A stretch of 64,000 nucleotides of DNA from Roseibium aggregatum (GCF_017309185.1 NZ_JAEKJZ010000001.1:1984001-2048000); one strand, 5' to 3'. Shown: positions 16,218 to 24,981, counted from the first letter of the stretch. Translations and numbers: made by a program. The notes: generated by a model not told the origin, from the letters alone.

Positions 16218-18212
16218 ATGGCAAACGCGTACTGTTTCGCTTGTCTTGGGCGACCTTTGCTCTTGGGCAAAGATCAGGAGCCTGTTGCCGTCAAAACCCG
16301 TAAGGCTCTGGCGATTCTTGGCTATCTTTGCAGAATGAACGCGATGAGCGCCCCTCGAGAGGCGCTTGCGGATCTGCTTTGGAGCAATGCGGAACGGCAA
16401 AAGGCGATGCAATCCCTGCGCCAGGCCTTGCGTCAGCTCAAGACCGCGGAGCAGGAAACCGGGCGTGACATCGTGTTGTCGTCCGCCGGGCACGTCCAGC
16501 TCGATCCGGAAACCTTCTCGTCCGATTTGACCGAGGTTCTGGAGCTTTTGGACAAGGGGCGGGCTGAGGATTTCGTTCAGGCGGGCACCCTGTGGCGTGG
16601 AGAGTTCCTTGCCGGGTTCGAAGATATCGATCCGGAGTTTTCGGATTGGCTCACGGTCGAGCGCGAAAGACTTCGCTCCCAGGTCATCTCCGCCGCGTTC
16701 AGGCATCTCAACCAGACGCAGGTGGAAGACGGCGGTGCTCAAGTTGAGGCGGGCGCGCAGTTTCTTCTCAAGGTCGACCCGGCTCTTGAAACGGCGCACC
16801 GGGTCCTGATCCGGCTGTACATGCAGCTGGGACAGCGTGAACGGGCCACCCAGCAGTTCAAGACCTGTGAACGGGAAATGCGTCTTCATCTCGACGAGGC
16901 TCCGGATCAGGAAACGCAGGATCTCCTTAAACACGGCGAGCCGGTCCCCGGGTCCGAACTGGTCATGCGCCAGGTGGTCGAAGCGGTTTCTTCGGGAAGC
17001 GTTTATGCGAATGGCGAGGAACCGATCCGTCTTCCGGAGATATCCGTCGTTTCCTCCGCGCTCTACAAGAACGGTCTGCAGGACGCCATTCATCTGCGGG
17101 AGGAAATCGTCTCCGGACTGTCGTCGTTTCGCTCGTTCGATCTCTTCGAATCGGATTATTTCGACGACGAAAGCATGCCGAAACCGGCTCTGCTGGAAGG
17201 GCATGAGTTGGGCAGCTACCTGCTGCGATTCCGGCACGATCAGAGGTCTGGCAAGATCGTCGTTCAATTCGAAGACCGGACCAGCGGTCAGATCGTGTTC
17301 AACGAAATCACCAATCCGGCTCTGATTCAAGACGTTGCCTCCGTCGCCAGCCAGATCGTCAGGCGTATCCACATTCATGCGACAGGACGGCTGAGAAACC
17401 CCGCTAACACTTCGGTCTTCGCGCGCTGGTGCCAGGTGGAATCGCTGCTGTGGGACTTCACGCCTCAGTCCGATGAAAAGGCGATGCGTCTTCTCGACGA
17501 TCTGGAGCGGACAAATCGTTCTTTTTCGATGATCTATGCCGGAAAGGCGTCGGTCATCATGAAACAGGAGCTTCATTTCCCGGTTTATGACAAGACGACT
17601 TCAGACGGACTGAACGGGCTTCTGGACCTGGCCGAAAGAGCCATTGTCCTCGATCCCTGGCAGGCCGTGAATCAGAGGGTCTATGGCTGGGCGGCGATCC
17701 TGTCCAATATGCCGGAGGAAGCACGCAGGGCATTTCAACATGCCGGACGCCTGAGTTCGGCCGATCCGGCGAACCTGATGTCCGTGGCTGAAGGTCTGGC
17801 ATTGTCGGGCGATGTTGCCGAAGCGAAAAACACGGCGGATCGCGCCTTTAGCCTGTTTTCCTTCGTCCCGCGGGTGTTCTACGAGTATCTGGCCAATATT
17901 TGTTTCGCGGCTGAAGATTACGAGACTGCAATTCGACAGACCGAGAAAGGCGCCGGTGTGACCGTTGGCGGCCTCACGACGCGCGTTGCCGCGCTTGTCT
18001 GCTCGGGTCGGGAGCACGAGGCATTGCAAACGCTGAGACGGTTCAGCGAGCACAGGATCACCATCTTGAAGAATTCGCCGGATTTCGTGAACGATCCCGT
18101 CGTTTGGAGAACACGGGTCAACTTCTTTCAGGACGCGAAGGTACGAGCGAATTTCGACAAGGGAGCCGCTCTGGTCCAGAGGTTTCTGTTCGATGGGGCG
18201 GGGTCAGTTTAG
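16218..18212 (+). CDS. BTAD/SARP-type transcriptional activator with TPR-like C-terminal half
   Basis: 664 residues from ATG at 16218, with GCGGGG upstream; the in-frame ATG at 16155 adds 21 residues that do not fit the family. The N-terminus (about 5-95) is a winged-helix OmpR-like domain of the SARP kind: FACLGRPLLL, VKTRKALAILGYLC, APREALADLLW and MQSLRQALRQLK. A bacterial transcriptional activation domain follows (about 100-250; FLAGFEDIDPEFSDWLTVER, HRVLIRLYMQLGQRERATQQ). The C-terminal half (about 400-660) looks like tetratricopeptide repeats. Such proteins often switch on nearby secondary-metabolite genes. It ends convergently with the first NHLP-type peptide gene (9-bp overlap), and the YcaO gene follows. 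Control of this RiPP-like locus is therefore a reasonable inference. Confidence 0.82.
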   Translation: MANAYCFACLGRPLLLGKDQEPVAVKTRKALAILGYLCRMNAMSAPREALADLLWSNAERQKAMQSLRQALRQLKTAEQETGRDIVLSSAGHVQLDPETFSSDLTEVLELLDKGRAEDFVQAGTLWRGEFLAGFEDIDPEFSDWLTVERERLRSQVISAAFRHLNQTQVEDGGAQVEAGAQFLLKVDPALETAHRVLIRLYMQLGQRERATQQFKTCEREMRLHLDEAPDQETQDLLKHGEPVPGSELVMRQVVEAVSSGSVYANGEEPIRLPEISVVSSALYKNGLQDAIHLREEIVSGLSSFRSFDLFESDYFDDESMPKPALLEGHELGSYLLRFRHDQRSGKIVVQFEDRTSGQIVFNEITNPALIQDVASVASQIVRRIHIHATGRLRNPANTSVFARWCQVESLLWDFTPQSDEKAMRLLDDLERTNRSFSMIYAGKASVIMKQELHFPVYDKTTSDGLNGLLDLAERAIVLDPWQAVNQRVYGWAAILSNMPEEARRAFQHAGRLSSADPANLMSVAEGLALSGDVAEAKNTADRAFSLFSFVPRVFYEYLANICFAAEDYETAIRQTEKGAGVTVGGLTTRVAALVCSGREHEALQTLRRFSEHRITILKNSPDFVNDPVVWRTRVNFFQDAKVRANFDKGAALVQRFLFDGAGSV

Positions 18213-18500
18213 CCGGGGCCGAACGAACATTGATGACAAGCTAGACAGGTAGGCATCGTCTGAGGCGCCGAGTTTGGCGTCGTTCAGGCGGAAGGGCAGG
18301 GCAACTGCACCCGGAGTTTCTTTTTCGTCTACGACAGTAAATCGCAGGAGCTCGGTGGTCTTCGCAGGCAGACCAATCGCCGAGAGAAATCTCTTCGGAT
18401 CGCTTTGAAACTCCTTGCGCAAGCCTTCATCCATCGCCGCTCTCGCCAAAAGCTCGCCCAGGTCTCTCAAATTCTTTCGGTAGTACGGGAAGCGCGCCAT
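18204..18500 (-). CDS. NHLP-leader peptide 1 (candidate RiPP precursor)
   Basis: 98 residues from ATG at 18500, with a strong AGGAGG ribosome site eight bases upstream. The N-terminal two thirds resemble the nitrile-hydratase-alpha-like leader family: LLARAAMDEGLRKEFQSDPK, FLSAIGLP, then a strand LLRFTVVDEKE and VALPFRLND. The C-terminal tail (about 78-98) contains DDAYLSSLSS and is rich in Ser but has no Cys. No Gly-Gly cleavage site is evident. It is 70 bp downstream of the second NHLP-like gene on the same strand, close to a YcaO gene. It might instead be a small NHase-alpha-fold protein that is not processed. The family similarity is seen; precursor status is inferred. Confidence 0.68.
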   Translation of the reverse strand: MARFPYYRKNLRDLGELLARAAMDEGLRKEFQSDPKRFLSAIGLPAKTTELLRFTVVDEKETPGAVALPFRLNDAKLGASDDAYLSSLSSMFVRPRLN

Positions 18501-18570
18501 TATGATCCTCCTGAATGAGCCGCCTGCCGCGGGTACCGCGGTCAGGCGACATCCAATGGGCCGGTCCGGA

Positions 18571-18861
18571 TTACTCCGGAAGATCGTCGTAGAAGCAGGT
18601 TCCGAGCGCAGCGCGGCCCAGCTCTTCGAAATAGGCCTCGTCACCGGCGGCCGCACGATTCACGTCGACATCCGCAGGCACAACGAGATGAACCATGTCG
18701 GCCGTATCCGCGAGAAGTGTAACGTCGCCCGTCACCCCAATCTCCGCGAGAACCTGTGAAGGGTTTTCGATCAATTCTGTACGGCTGCTCGTATCTTGAA
18801 TGATTGCACCAAGTTTAGAACCGATTTCCAGGTTGGTTTGCGAAGTCGTTTTGGTGTGCAT
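18571..18861 (-). CDS. NHLP-leader peptide 2 (candidate RiPP precursor)
   Basis: 96 residues from ATG at 18861 (GGAGAC upstream). The leader-like part carries LIENPSQVLAEIGV and VTLLADTADMVHLVVPAD, the paired 'NPxxxLxExG' and 'hxLVhP' blocks of NHLP leaders. The tail holds DEAYFEELGRAALGTCFYDD with a single Cys91 and Thr90. The D-x-A-Y-[LF]-x-x-L motif is shared with the tail of peptide 1. A single Cys or Thr is the kind of residue a YcaO cyclodehydratase would convert to an azoline. It lies divergently from the YcaO gene across a 265-bp AT-rich spacer with an inverted repeat. The likely unit is peptide 2 then peptide 1. Confidence 0.7.
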   Translation of the reverse strand: MHTKTTSQTNLEIGSKLGAIIQDTSSRTELIENPSQVLAEIGVTGDVTLLADTADMVHLVVPADVDVNRAAAGDEAYFEELGRAALGTCFYDDLPE

Positions 18862-18957
18862 TACGAGTCTCCATAAGTTAAAGTTGTGCTGCGTCTTAGC
18901 GGGTGATTGGATGGTCACGCGGCTAAACTGAATTAGGTCAAACTTTAGTAAAAGATA

Positions 18958-18980
18958 AATAGTAGTATAAATTTACTATT
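18958..18980. promoter_or_regulatory. Inverted repeat in the NHLP/YcaO divergent promoter region
   Basis: AATAGTA (18958-18964) and TACTATT (18974-18980) form a 7-bp perfect inverted repeat with a 9-base centre. It sits in the most AT-rich part of the spacer between the two divergent transcripts. The position suits an operator for a regulator such as the BTAD protein at 16218. That is a guess from location; palindromes of this size in AT-rich DNA can arise by chance. Confidence 0.3.
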
Positions 18981-19126
18981 GCTTGACCGCTTTCATGGAT
19001 ACTTTAGTTCCGCCGAAGACGCTTATTCAAGAATAGGTGTGAGAAAATACGTGATATGCAATTTGAAGGTGAACACGAGTATTTCGAAGATACTTGCAAA
19101 CATGCCGTGTGGGCCAAGTCGGCGTG

Positions 19127-20509
19127 ATGAGCAATGAAGTGCCGGGCGGTGCCCTGAACTTGAAAAGTCAAACGATCGCGGGCCTGCGCCGTGTGGGGCT
19201 GGCTTCGGCGACGAACGCGGACGGAGAGGCTGTGGGTCTTGAGTTCGACGCCGCGCTGTCGCTTTTTCTGCCGTTGCTCGGGTCGTTCGACATCAAGCTT
19301 GTGCCGCTGCGACGGGCCGATGATTGCCCGGTTCGCTTTTGTACCGGCTTGCTTGAACGCGACCGGGAGGCGGCGGACGAAAATCGCTCTCCGGTTCGCC
19401 CGTTGCCTGCGGGAGGGCAGGGCGCCACTCTCAGGGATGCAGCTTTAAGTTGTTTGGGGGAGTTGGCTGAAAGATTAAGCCTTTACACCCTGGGAGCAAC
19501 CGATGATCGTGTTTTTCAGAAAGATGTTGAGCAATCAGAAGTAGGGCTTGGGTCGCTGCTTGGTTTCAGTCAGTCTCAGGAGGTCGCGGTCGGCGAAGGT
19601 CTGTCGGGTGACGTTGAGGGTGGGGGTGTCGGCACAGTAGATTGGAACCGGTTTACGGACCTATTCGTGAAGGTTCGTCGTCTGGGCGCGAAAGACACCG
19701 CACAGTTGCCGCATTACGGTGTTTTATTCAATGCGGCAGGAGTAAAGGTTGGCGGCCTGCCTGGCGTGGCTTCAAGCATTGGTTGCGCTGTCTGGACGGA
19801 TTTGGAGGGTGCCAGGGAGAGGGCGTTTCTGGAGTTGGTCGAGCGCGATGCCGTGGCGCAAATGTGGTACAACCGCCTGGGGATAACCTCGATGGAAAAA
19901 GAGGTCCTTGCCGCGTTTCTTCCTGAGCCTTTTTTTACATTTCTGTCCGGATCGAAGCGGCGCTGGAACGTCTTTCATGTAAGTACGGACCTGCCGGCTC
20001 ACGTGGTGCTGGCGGTCTCCCACGACAGGGATGGATACGGAACGGCATTCGGCTCCGCGGCGGGTTGGTCGGCCGCTTCCGCCTGCCGGAGCGCACTCGA
20101 AGAAATGCTGCAGGCGGAAAATTCGCTGGAATTGATGGCCAACGCCTATCCGGACGGAAAAACGCCCGATCGGGGACTTCCACGGCAGCTCCGCTATGCG
20201 CGGCAAAGATCCGTCTTCGAGGATCTGCCGATGACGGACATGGACCGGGCCACGGAAACTCATCTGCAAGAGGAATTTTCCTATGAGGCGCTGGTGCAGC
20301 ACTGTCTCGAAAGGAACCTTGCTGTTTGGGAGTTTAACGCCACGCGGTCCGACCTGAACATTCCATGCGTCAAACTCCTTTCACCGGATTTGTGCAGCTG
20401 GGAACCCCGCTTCGGCAAGTCGCGGCTGTTTACCGGCGTCGTCGAGCGCGGTCTTCGCGTCTCGGAAGCGACGGAGGCGGAATTCGCCGCGCGGCCGTTT
20501 CCGTTTTGA
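19127..20509 (+). CDS. Stand-alone YcaO-family protein (candidate azoline-forming cyclodehydratase)
   Basis: 460 residues from ATG at 19127; the ribosome site is weak, and TTG 19094 is an alternative. YcaO blocks appear in order: LRDAALSCLGELAERLSLY (near 107-125), SIGCAVWTDLEGARERAFLE and LVERDAVAQMWYNRL (near 216-250), then CRSALEEMLQAENSLEL (near 328-344). These supply the Glu and Gln/Arg residues that bind ATP and magnesium. The extreme C-terminus reads RPFPF, reminiscent of the PxPxP tail found in azoline-forming members. The E1-like C-protein that usually presents the leader is missing. No dehydrogenase, TfuA or transporter gene lies next to it. With two NHLP-type peptides divergently placed, a role in RiPP backbone or side-chain cyclisation is the best inference. 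Confidence 0.82.
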   Translation: MSNEVPGGALNLKSQTIAGLRRVGLASATNADGEAVGLEFDAALSLFLPLLGSFDIKLVPLRRADDCPVRFCTGLLERDREAADENRSPVRPLPAGGQGATLRDAALSCLGELAERLSLYTLGATDDRVFQKDVEQSEVGLGSLLGFSQSQEVAVGEGLSGDVEGGGVGTVDWNRFTDLFVKVRRLGAKDTAQLPHYGVLFNAAGVKVGGLPGVASSIGCAVWTDLEGARERAFLELVERDAVAQMWYNRLGITSMEKEVLAAFLPEPFFTFLSGSKRRWNVFHVSTDLPAHVVLAVSHDRDGYGTAFGSAAGWSAASACRSALEEMLQAENSLELMANAYPDGKTPDRGLPRQLRYARQRSVFEDLPMTDMDRATETHLQEEFSYEALVQHCLERNLAVWEFNATRSDLNIPCVKLLSPDLCSWEPRFGKSRLFTGVVERGLRVSEATEAEFAARPFPF

Positions 20510-20618
20510 GGTTTGACAGCCTGCGGCACGGAGACTAAGAAAACATGACTTCGACACTCATGTTTATGATGTCGAAGTGCGGATGATGACTGGGTCATCC
20601 GATCTCTGGAAGAGACTT

Positions 20619-20644
20619 GGGCGGGGAAGACCCCGCCCTTTTTT
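20619..20644 (+). terminator. Rho-independent terminator after the YcaO gene
   Basis: A perfect 8-bp GC stem (GGGCGGGG / CCCCGCCC) with an AAGA loop is followed by six T residues at 20639-20644. It ends the YcaO transcript just before the convergent CAP-domain gene. Confidence 0.92.
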
Positions 20645-20652
20645 CGAAAGTC

Positions 20653-21201
20653 CTACAGAGCGGAGGGGCGTCCGTCCTCAAATGGGCGGGCAAGCGTCAT
20701 CACCCAGAAATTGCGCCATTTGCCATCGTTTCTGTTGGTTCTGGCAATCCCCACGCGGGTTACATACGGATTGAGCAGGTTCTTGTTGTGTCCCTGGGAA
20801 CCCTGCCAGCCTTTGAAGGCCGCTTGCAGATCCGCATATCCCGCGCCCAGGTTCTCGGCACCGGCGTAGTTGGCGTATCCCGCCTTGTCGAGCCTTTGCG
20901 ACAGGCCGAACGCACTGTGAGCCCATGTGTCCATGCTGTCTCGTTTCGCGATATGACGGGCCATTTTTTGAGAAACCGCGTCCAGGGCCGGGTCGTGCCG
21001 GAGAGCTGCCAGACCGTTTTGTTGCCGGTAGGCATTGATGAGCGCCAGCATTTCTTGCTTGTCGACCGCCTGGTCGGAAAGGACGGTCTTGTCCTCAAGG
21101 TCGCTTCCACCGGGCAAGGCGCCGCACGCCGCAAGTGTCCAGGACAGCACGCAGAAAAGGAGCCCGGTCAAAAGGTATCTGGAGGACGAAGCGCTGGTCA
21201 T
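20653..21201 (-). CDS. CAP/SCP-domain lipoprotein
   Basis: 182 residues from ATG at 21201. A lipoprotein signal (LLFCVLSWTLAAC, lipobox Leu-Ala-Ala-Cys) leads a short linker and a CAP (cysteine-rich secretory/SCP-like) domain: EMLALINAYRQQNGLAALRH, DAVSQKMARHIAKRDSM, WAHSAFGLSQRL, GAENLGAGY and NPYVTRVGIA. The His/Glu residues of the CAP cavity are present. Function in bacteria is unknown; members are exported and may bind lipids or have weak hydrolase activity. The start overlaps the stop of the phosphodiesterase gene upstream (ATGA at 21198-21201), so the two are translationally coupled. Confidence 0.86.
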   Translation of the reverse strand: MTSASSSRYLLTGLLFCVLSWTLAACGALPGGSDLEDKTVLSDQAVDKQEMLALINAYRQQNGLAALRHDPALDAVSQKMARHIAKRDSMDTWAHSAFGLSQRLDKAGYANYAGAENLGAGYADLQAAFKGWQGSQGHNKNLLNPYVTRVGIARTNRNDGKWRNFWVMTLARPFEDGRPSAL

Positions 21202-22037
21202 CCGCGCTCGTCTCCTGGCCAGGTCACGCCGGGATCGGCAAAAAAGTGATGCGGTCCGGGGAAGTTCTCCACATAGGCCAGATGAGAGACCACGCCGGTC
21301 TTGTCTGAATGATAGTGGAGGAAGTAGGCTGGCGGTTCGAAATTGAACATGGGCGGACCGTGCTCGGAAAGGTCGAGAACCACCTGGTGACCGGTGCTGG
21401 GGGCAAGGGTCATGATCTTTCCCGCGAAACCGGCAATGATCGGCCGGTGAAGGTGACCGCAAATCAGTCTCTCGACCTGAGCATGAGGCGCGACGACCTC
21501 CGCCAGAGCGTCCGCGTCGACAAGGCCGATCTTGTCCATGTGGGAAATTCCGGAAAGCGCCGGTGGGTGGTGGAGAGCGATCAGGGTCGGCGTGCTGTCA
21601 TGGCCGAGCTCCCGGTCGAGCCACGCCAGCTGCTCGTCTCCAAGCTCGCCTTGCGACTGGCCGGACAGGTGGGAATCCAGGGCGATCAGGCGGAGGCTGC
21701 CGATCCGCGCGCTGTAGAAAATTTTGCCGTCGCGGGTTTCCGACATGCCTGGAAAGTCGCGCATCTCCCGGCGCATGCCTTCGCTGCTGTCGTGGTTGCC
21801 GGGGATCAGGTAGATCGGCCTGTCGAAACGTGAAAACAGGTCACGCGCCAGTGCGTATTCACGCGGGTCGTCCCGGTCGGTCAGGTCTCCGCTGACAATC
21901 AGCGCATCGACTTTCGGGTCGAGCGCCCGCACGGCGCCCAGGGCACGCTCCGCAAGCATGTTTGTATCTGAAAAACGATAACATGTCAGGCCTCTCGGCC
22001 TAAGGTGCAAATCCGTTATGTGAGCAATCAAAGTCAT
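21198..22037 (-). CDS. Calcineurin-like metallophosphoesterase (CpdA-like 3',5'-cyclic nucleotide phosphodiesterase)
   Basis: 279 residues from ATG at 22037. The metal-ligand motifs of class III phosphodiesterases are all present: ITDLHLRP (near 6), VSGDLTDRDD (near 49), IPGNHDSSEG (near 80), LIALHHPP (near 150) and LICGHLHRP (near 190). This matches CpdA, which hydrolyses cAMP, or the related GpdQ group of glycerophosphodiesterases. Sequence alone does not separate them. It lies divergently from the arnT-like gene with about 190 bp between starts, and is coupled to the CAP-domain gene behind it. Confidence 0.87.
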   Translation of the reverse strand: MTLIAHITDLHLRPRGLTCYRFSDTNMLAERALGAVRALDPKVDALIVSGDLTDRDDPREYALARDLFSRFDRPIYLIPGNHDSSEGMRREMRDFPGMSETRDGKIFYSARIGSLRLIALDSHLSGQSQGELGDEQLAWLDRELGHDSTPTLIALHHPPALSGISHMDKIGLVDADALAEVVAPHAQVERLICGHLHRPIIAGFAGKIMTLAPSTGHQVVLDLSEHGPPMFNFEPPAYFLHYHSDKTGVVSHLAYVENFPGPHHFFADPGVTWPGDERG

Positions 22038-22226
22038 TGCGAACCTGTAAGTTTTGAACAATGGAATCGGCTGAAGCGACGATAGCTCAGCGCGGAATGA
22101 GGGCAAGCACTGGTTTCCCTTTTTGAAAAGCTCATGTAGGAGAAGCGGACTGGAACCGAAAGGAAATCGCCGCCGGTAACGGGTCCGTGGATTTGAAAAC
22201 AGGCGAGCGCTTGGAAACGAAAGTTG

Positions 22227-24083
22227 ATGGCAGACAAGACCAACGACGGTCCGGATGAGAAGCAGGACATGACGGCCGGGGAACCGGGAACCGCGACGTC
22301 TCGGGAAACTTTCGCGCCGGGCGGGAGCGCGGAGGAACAGGCACATCCGGAGATTGGGGCGCAACCGGTTCGCAAGCCCGTCTGGCTACGCCTCTTCGGG
22401 CACGATATTTCGGCTCCGTTTCTGCTTGTCCTGCTGTCGCTCGTTTTGTTCGCTCCTGGGCAATGGACGGTTCCGCCGCTCGATCGGGACGAACCGCGCT
22501 TCACCCAGGCAACCAAGCAGATGCTTGAAACGGACAATTACATCGACATCCGTTTCCAGGATCAGGCACGCTACAAGAAACCGGTCGGCATCTACTGGCT
22601 CCAGGCCGCGGCGGTGAAACTGACCGGTCATGGATCGGATGCGCCTTTGTGGACATACCGGATTCCTTCAATCGTCGGCGCTGTCTTGAGCGTTCTCGCG
22701 AGTTTCTGGATGGCCCGGGCCTTCATGGGACCGGCCGGTGCGCTGCTTGTCGGAGGTTTCGTCGGTCTGGCCATCATCGTCGGAGTAGAGGCGCGCCTGG
22801 CCAAGACGGACGCCATGCTGTTTGCGACCATTATCGTCGCCCAGGGCGCGCTGGCGCGCATCTGGCTCAAGGATCGTGGTCAACGCCTTTGGGCGTTGAG
22901 CTTTGTTTTCTGGACGGCGCTGGCCGCAAGTGTGCTGATCAAGGGGCCGGTGGGCCTTATGGTTGTCGGTCTGACGACAATCGGTCTGATGGTGCTTGGC
23001 AGAAAGGCAGCCTGGTTCAGGGGGGCATCGCCGGTCATCGGGGTCCTCTGGTTTCTGCTGCTTGTTTCGCCCTGGTTCGTCGCGATCTGGATTGCGACGG
23101 ATGGGGCGTTTTTTACCGAGGCCATCGGCAAGGACCTGCTCGGCAAGGTGGGGCAGGGCCAGGAAGGCCACGGCGCGCCGCCTCTGACGCATCTGGGAGC
23201 GATGTTCGGAATCTTCTGGCCGCTGCCAACCTTTTTTCTGATCGCCCTGCCGCTGATGTGGAAGGAAAGGCACAGTCCGCTCGTGGTCTTCGCCGTCTCC
23301 TGGTTTGTGCCGAGCTGGATCGTCTTCGAACTCGTGGCGACCAAGCTGCCACACTATACCATGCCGCTTCTGCCGGCGCTGGTTCTGCCCGTAGCAGCGG
23401 CGATGATCGACGGTGCCGGGACACAGGCCAAATCCTGGGTGCGATGGGTCGGGGCTGTCCTTCTGGCGCTTCCGCCGATCGGTTTGGCGGCGGTGTCTTT
23501 TGCCGGACCGTTCGTGCTTGGAACCTGGCCCTCGCCGCCTGGTGTCGTCATCGTCTCCATCGGCGCCGTCGTCGCGCTTGCCGCCGCCAGGCGGGTTCTG
23601 CGAGGGCCTTTGCTCTACGCGGTCCCGGCAACGGCGGCAACGGCCATGTGCGTTGCGGTCGGCGTCTGGGGGTTCGTCGGTCCGGCCCTGACACCGATCT
23701 GGGTCAGCCCGCGGCTGGTGGAAGCGCTGGATACGATACCGGGATGCGCGGACAGGACAGGCCGTCAGGTGGTAACCTCCGGGTTCCACGAACCGAGTTT
23801 CATCTTTCTGGAGGGAACCGGGACCCGTATCCTTTCGCCGAAAAAAGCGGCGGTTTTCCTGTCGTCTCCGGACGATGGAGAGCCGGCTTCCTGCCGGGTT
23901 GCGGCGATAGAAAGCCGGGAAGAACCGGCGTTTTTGAAGGCGGCGAAAGAGATTGGTCTTGTGCCGGAGGTTCGAAAAAGGGTAGAGGGCCTCAATATAA
24001 ACGGCGGCGACAAGGTCGATATCGCCCTTTATCAAAAAGCAGATACGCCCACGGACGCAGAAAACGGCAATGAAGAGCAGTAG
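22227..24083 (+). CDS. ArnT-like GT39/GT83 glycosyltransferase (polyprenyl-phosphate sugar to lipid A)
   Basis: 618 residues from ATG at 22227 (a TTG precedes it by one codon). A polar N-terminal extension of about 60 residues leads about 12 membrane helices. The first periplasmic loop contains PPLDRDEPRF, in which Asp/Glu residues act catalytically in ArnT. It is followed by QDQARYKKPVGIYWLQ, another hallmark of this family. ArnT enzymes transfer aminoarabinose, and Rgt relatives transfer galacturonic acid, from polyprenyl phosphate to lipid A or core. The next three genes (PAP2 phosphatase, ArnC-like transferase, LAB_N protein) fit such a pathway. The sugar cannot be told from sequence; no arnA/arnB genes are here, which argues against aminoarabinose made locally. 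Confidence 0.85.
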   Translation: MADKTNDGPDEKQDMTAGEPGTATSRETFAPGGSAEEQAHPEIGAQPVRKPVWLRLFGHDISAPFLLVLLSLVLFAPGQWTVPPLDRDEPRFTQATKQMLETDNYIDIRFQDQARYKKPVGIYWLQAAAVKLTGHGSDAPLWTYRIPSIVGAVLSVLASFWMARAFMGPAGALLVGGFVGLAIIVGVEARLAKTDAMLFATIIVAQGALARIWLKDRGQRLWALSFVFWTALAASVLIKGPVGLMVVGLTTIGLMVLGRKAAWFRGASPVIGVLWFLLLVSPWFVAIWIATDGAFFTEAIGKDLLGKVGQGQEGHGAPPLTHLGAMFGIFWPLPTFFLIALPLMWKERHSPLVVFAVSWFVPSWIVFELVATKLPHYTMPLLPALVLPVAAAMIDGAGTQAKSWVRWVGAVLLALPPIGLAAVSFAGPFVLGTWPSPPGVVIVSIGAVVALAAARRVLRGPLLYAVPATAATAMCVAVGVWGFVGPALTPIWVSPRLVEALDTIPGCADRTGRQVVTSGFHEPSFIFLEGTGTRILSPKKAAVFLSSPDDGEPASCRVAAIESREEPAFLKAAKEIGLVPEVRKRVEGLNINGGDKVDIALYQKADTPTDAENGNEEQ

Positions 24084-24981
24084 CAACCATGTCTGGCGGA
24101 TCCTTGCGCGCTTGCGCGGGAATGCTCGGCGGGCTGCCATGCTGTTTTCCGGTCGAAGAGAGCGCGCCTGCCACAACCTGAACCGGCTCCCGCCAGGGCA
24201 AAGGCCCCAGGACATTCTGGCCGTTCTGCTTCTGACCGTCGGCGTTGCCGTTGTCGTCTTCGATGTTCCGACCTATCCCTGGCTTCGTTCGCTTCCAGGT
24301 GTGTACCGGTCAGCGTTCAGGGCGTTCACGGATTTCGGCAAGGCGGACTGGATCCTGATTTCGACGGGTGTGACTTGCCTGGCCCTGCTGGCACTGGATG
24401 CCGGGCGCTACGCGTTCCGGCTGCGCATGACGGTGGGCGCGATCTTCACCTATGCGGCTTTCATCTTCTACAGCGTCGCGGCGACAGGACTGCTGGCCAT
24501 CGCCTTCAAGTGGACCTTGGGCCGAGCCCGTCCAAAGCTCTACAGTGAAGTCGGCCCGGTTCGGTTCGACTTCCTGGCCTTTGACGGCACCTATACGAGT
24601 TTTCCTTCCGGGCATTCGACGACCGTGGCGGCGCTGGCGACCGCGTTGGCGTTCATCTTTCCGGCCTACCGCTGGCTCATCGTCGTCGCGGCTTTCTGGC
24701 TTGCTTTCAGTCGCGTCATGGTCGGCGCGCACTATCCGAGCGACGTGATTGCCGGAACCCTGCTCGGGATCTCGTTCACCTTTTTCACCGTCCGGGCCAT
24801 GGCGCGGCGCCGGATCGGTTTTCACATTTCTTCTTCCGGGAAAATAGAACCCAATATGAACGCCCGGTCCGCGAAGGCTTGTCTGCGCGCGGTCTGGCAG
24901 GTTCTGCGCGGGCAGCGTGGCGCACGGCGCGTCTCGGTGGAACCGGCGGCGCCGGAAGAAACAGGACGGATCGACACATGA
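24070..24981 (+). CDS. PAP2-superfamily membrane phosphatase (LpxE/LpxF-like)
   Basis: 303 residues with about six helices. The three phosphatase motifs are complete: KWTLGRARP (near 152-160), PSGHS (near 179) and SRVMVGAHYPSDV (near 214-226, with the catalytic His and Asp). It overlaps the end of the arnT-like gene by 14 bp and couples to the next gene at ATGA. In Rhizobium and Francisella, enzymes of this class remove a lipid A phosphate before a sugar is added. Recycling of the polyprenyl phosphate carrier is the other possible role. The C-terminal 60 residues are basic and cytoplasmic. Confidence 0.87.
   Translation: MKSSSNHVWRILARLRGNARRAAMLFSGRRERACHNLNRLPPGQRPQDILAVLLLTVGVAVVVFDVPTYPWLRSLPGVYRSAFRAFTDFGKADWILISTGVTCLALLALDAGRYAFRLRMTVGAIFTYAAFIFYSVAATGLLAIAFKWTLGRARPKLYSEVGPVRFDFLAFDGTYTSFPSGHSTTVAALATALAFIFPAYRWLIVVAAFWLAFSRVMVGAHYPSDVIAGTLLGISFTFFTVRAMARRRIGFHISSSGKIEPNMNARSAKACLRAVWQVLRGQRGARRVSVEPAAPEETGRIDT

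Noticed and set aside
16044-17576. 510-codon minus-strand frame opposite the BTAD regulator
   Set aside because: No recognisable domain. The plus strand has clear winged-helix and BTAD blocks.
22668-24215. 515-codon minus-strand frame opposite the ArnT-like gene
   Set aside because: Very Arg/Gln/Asp-rich product, typical of the reverse complement of a membrane-protein gene.
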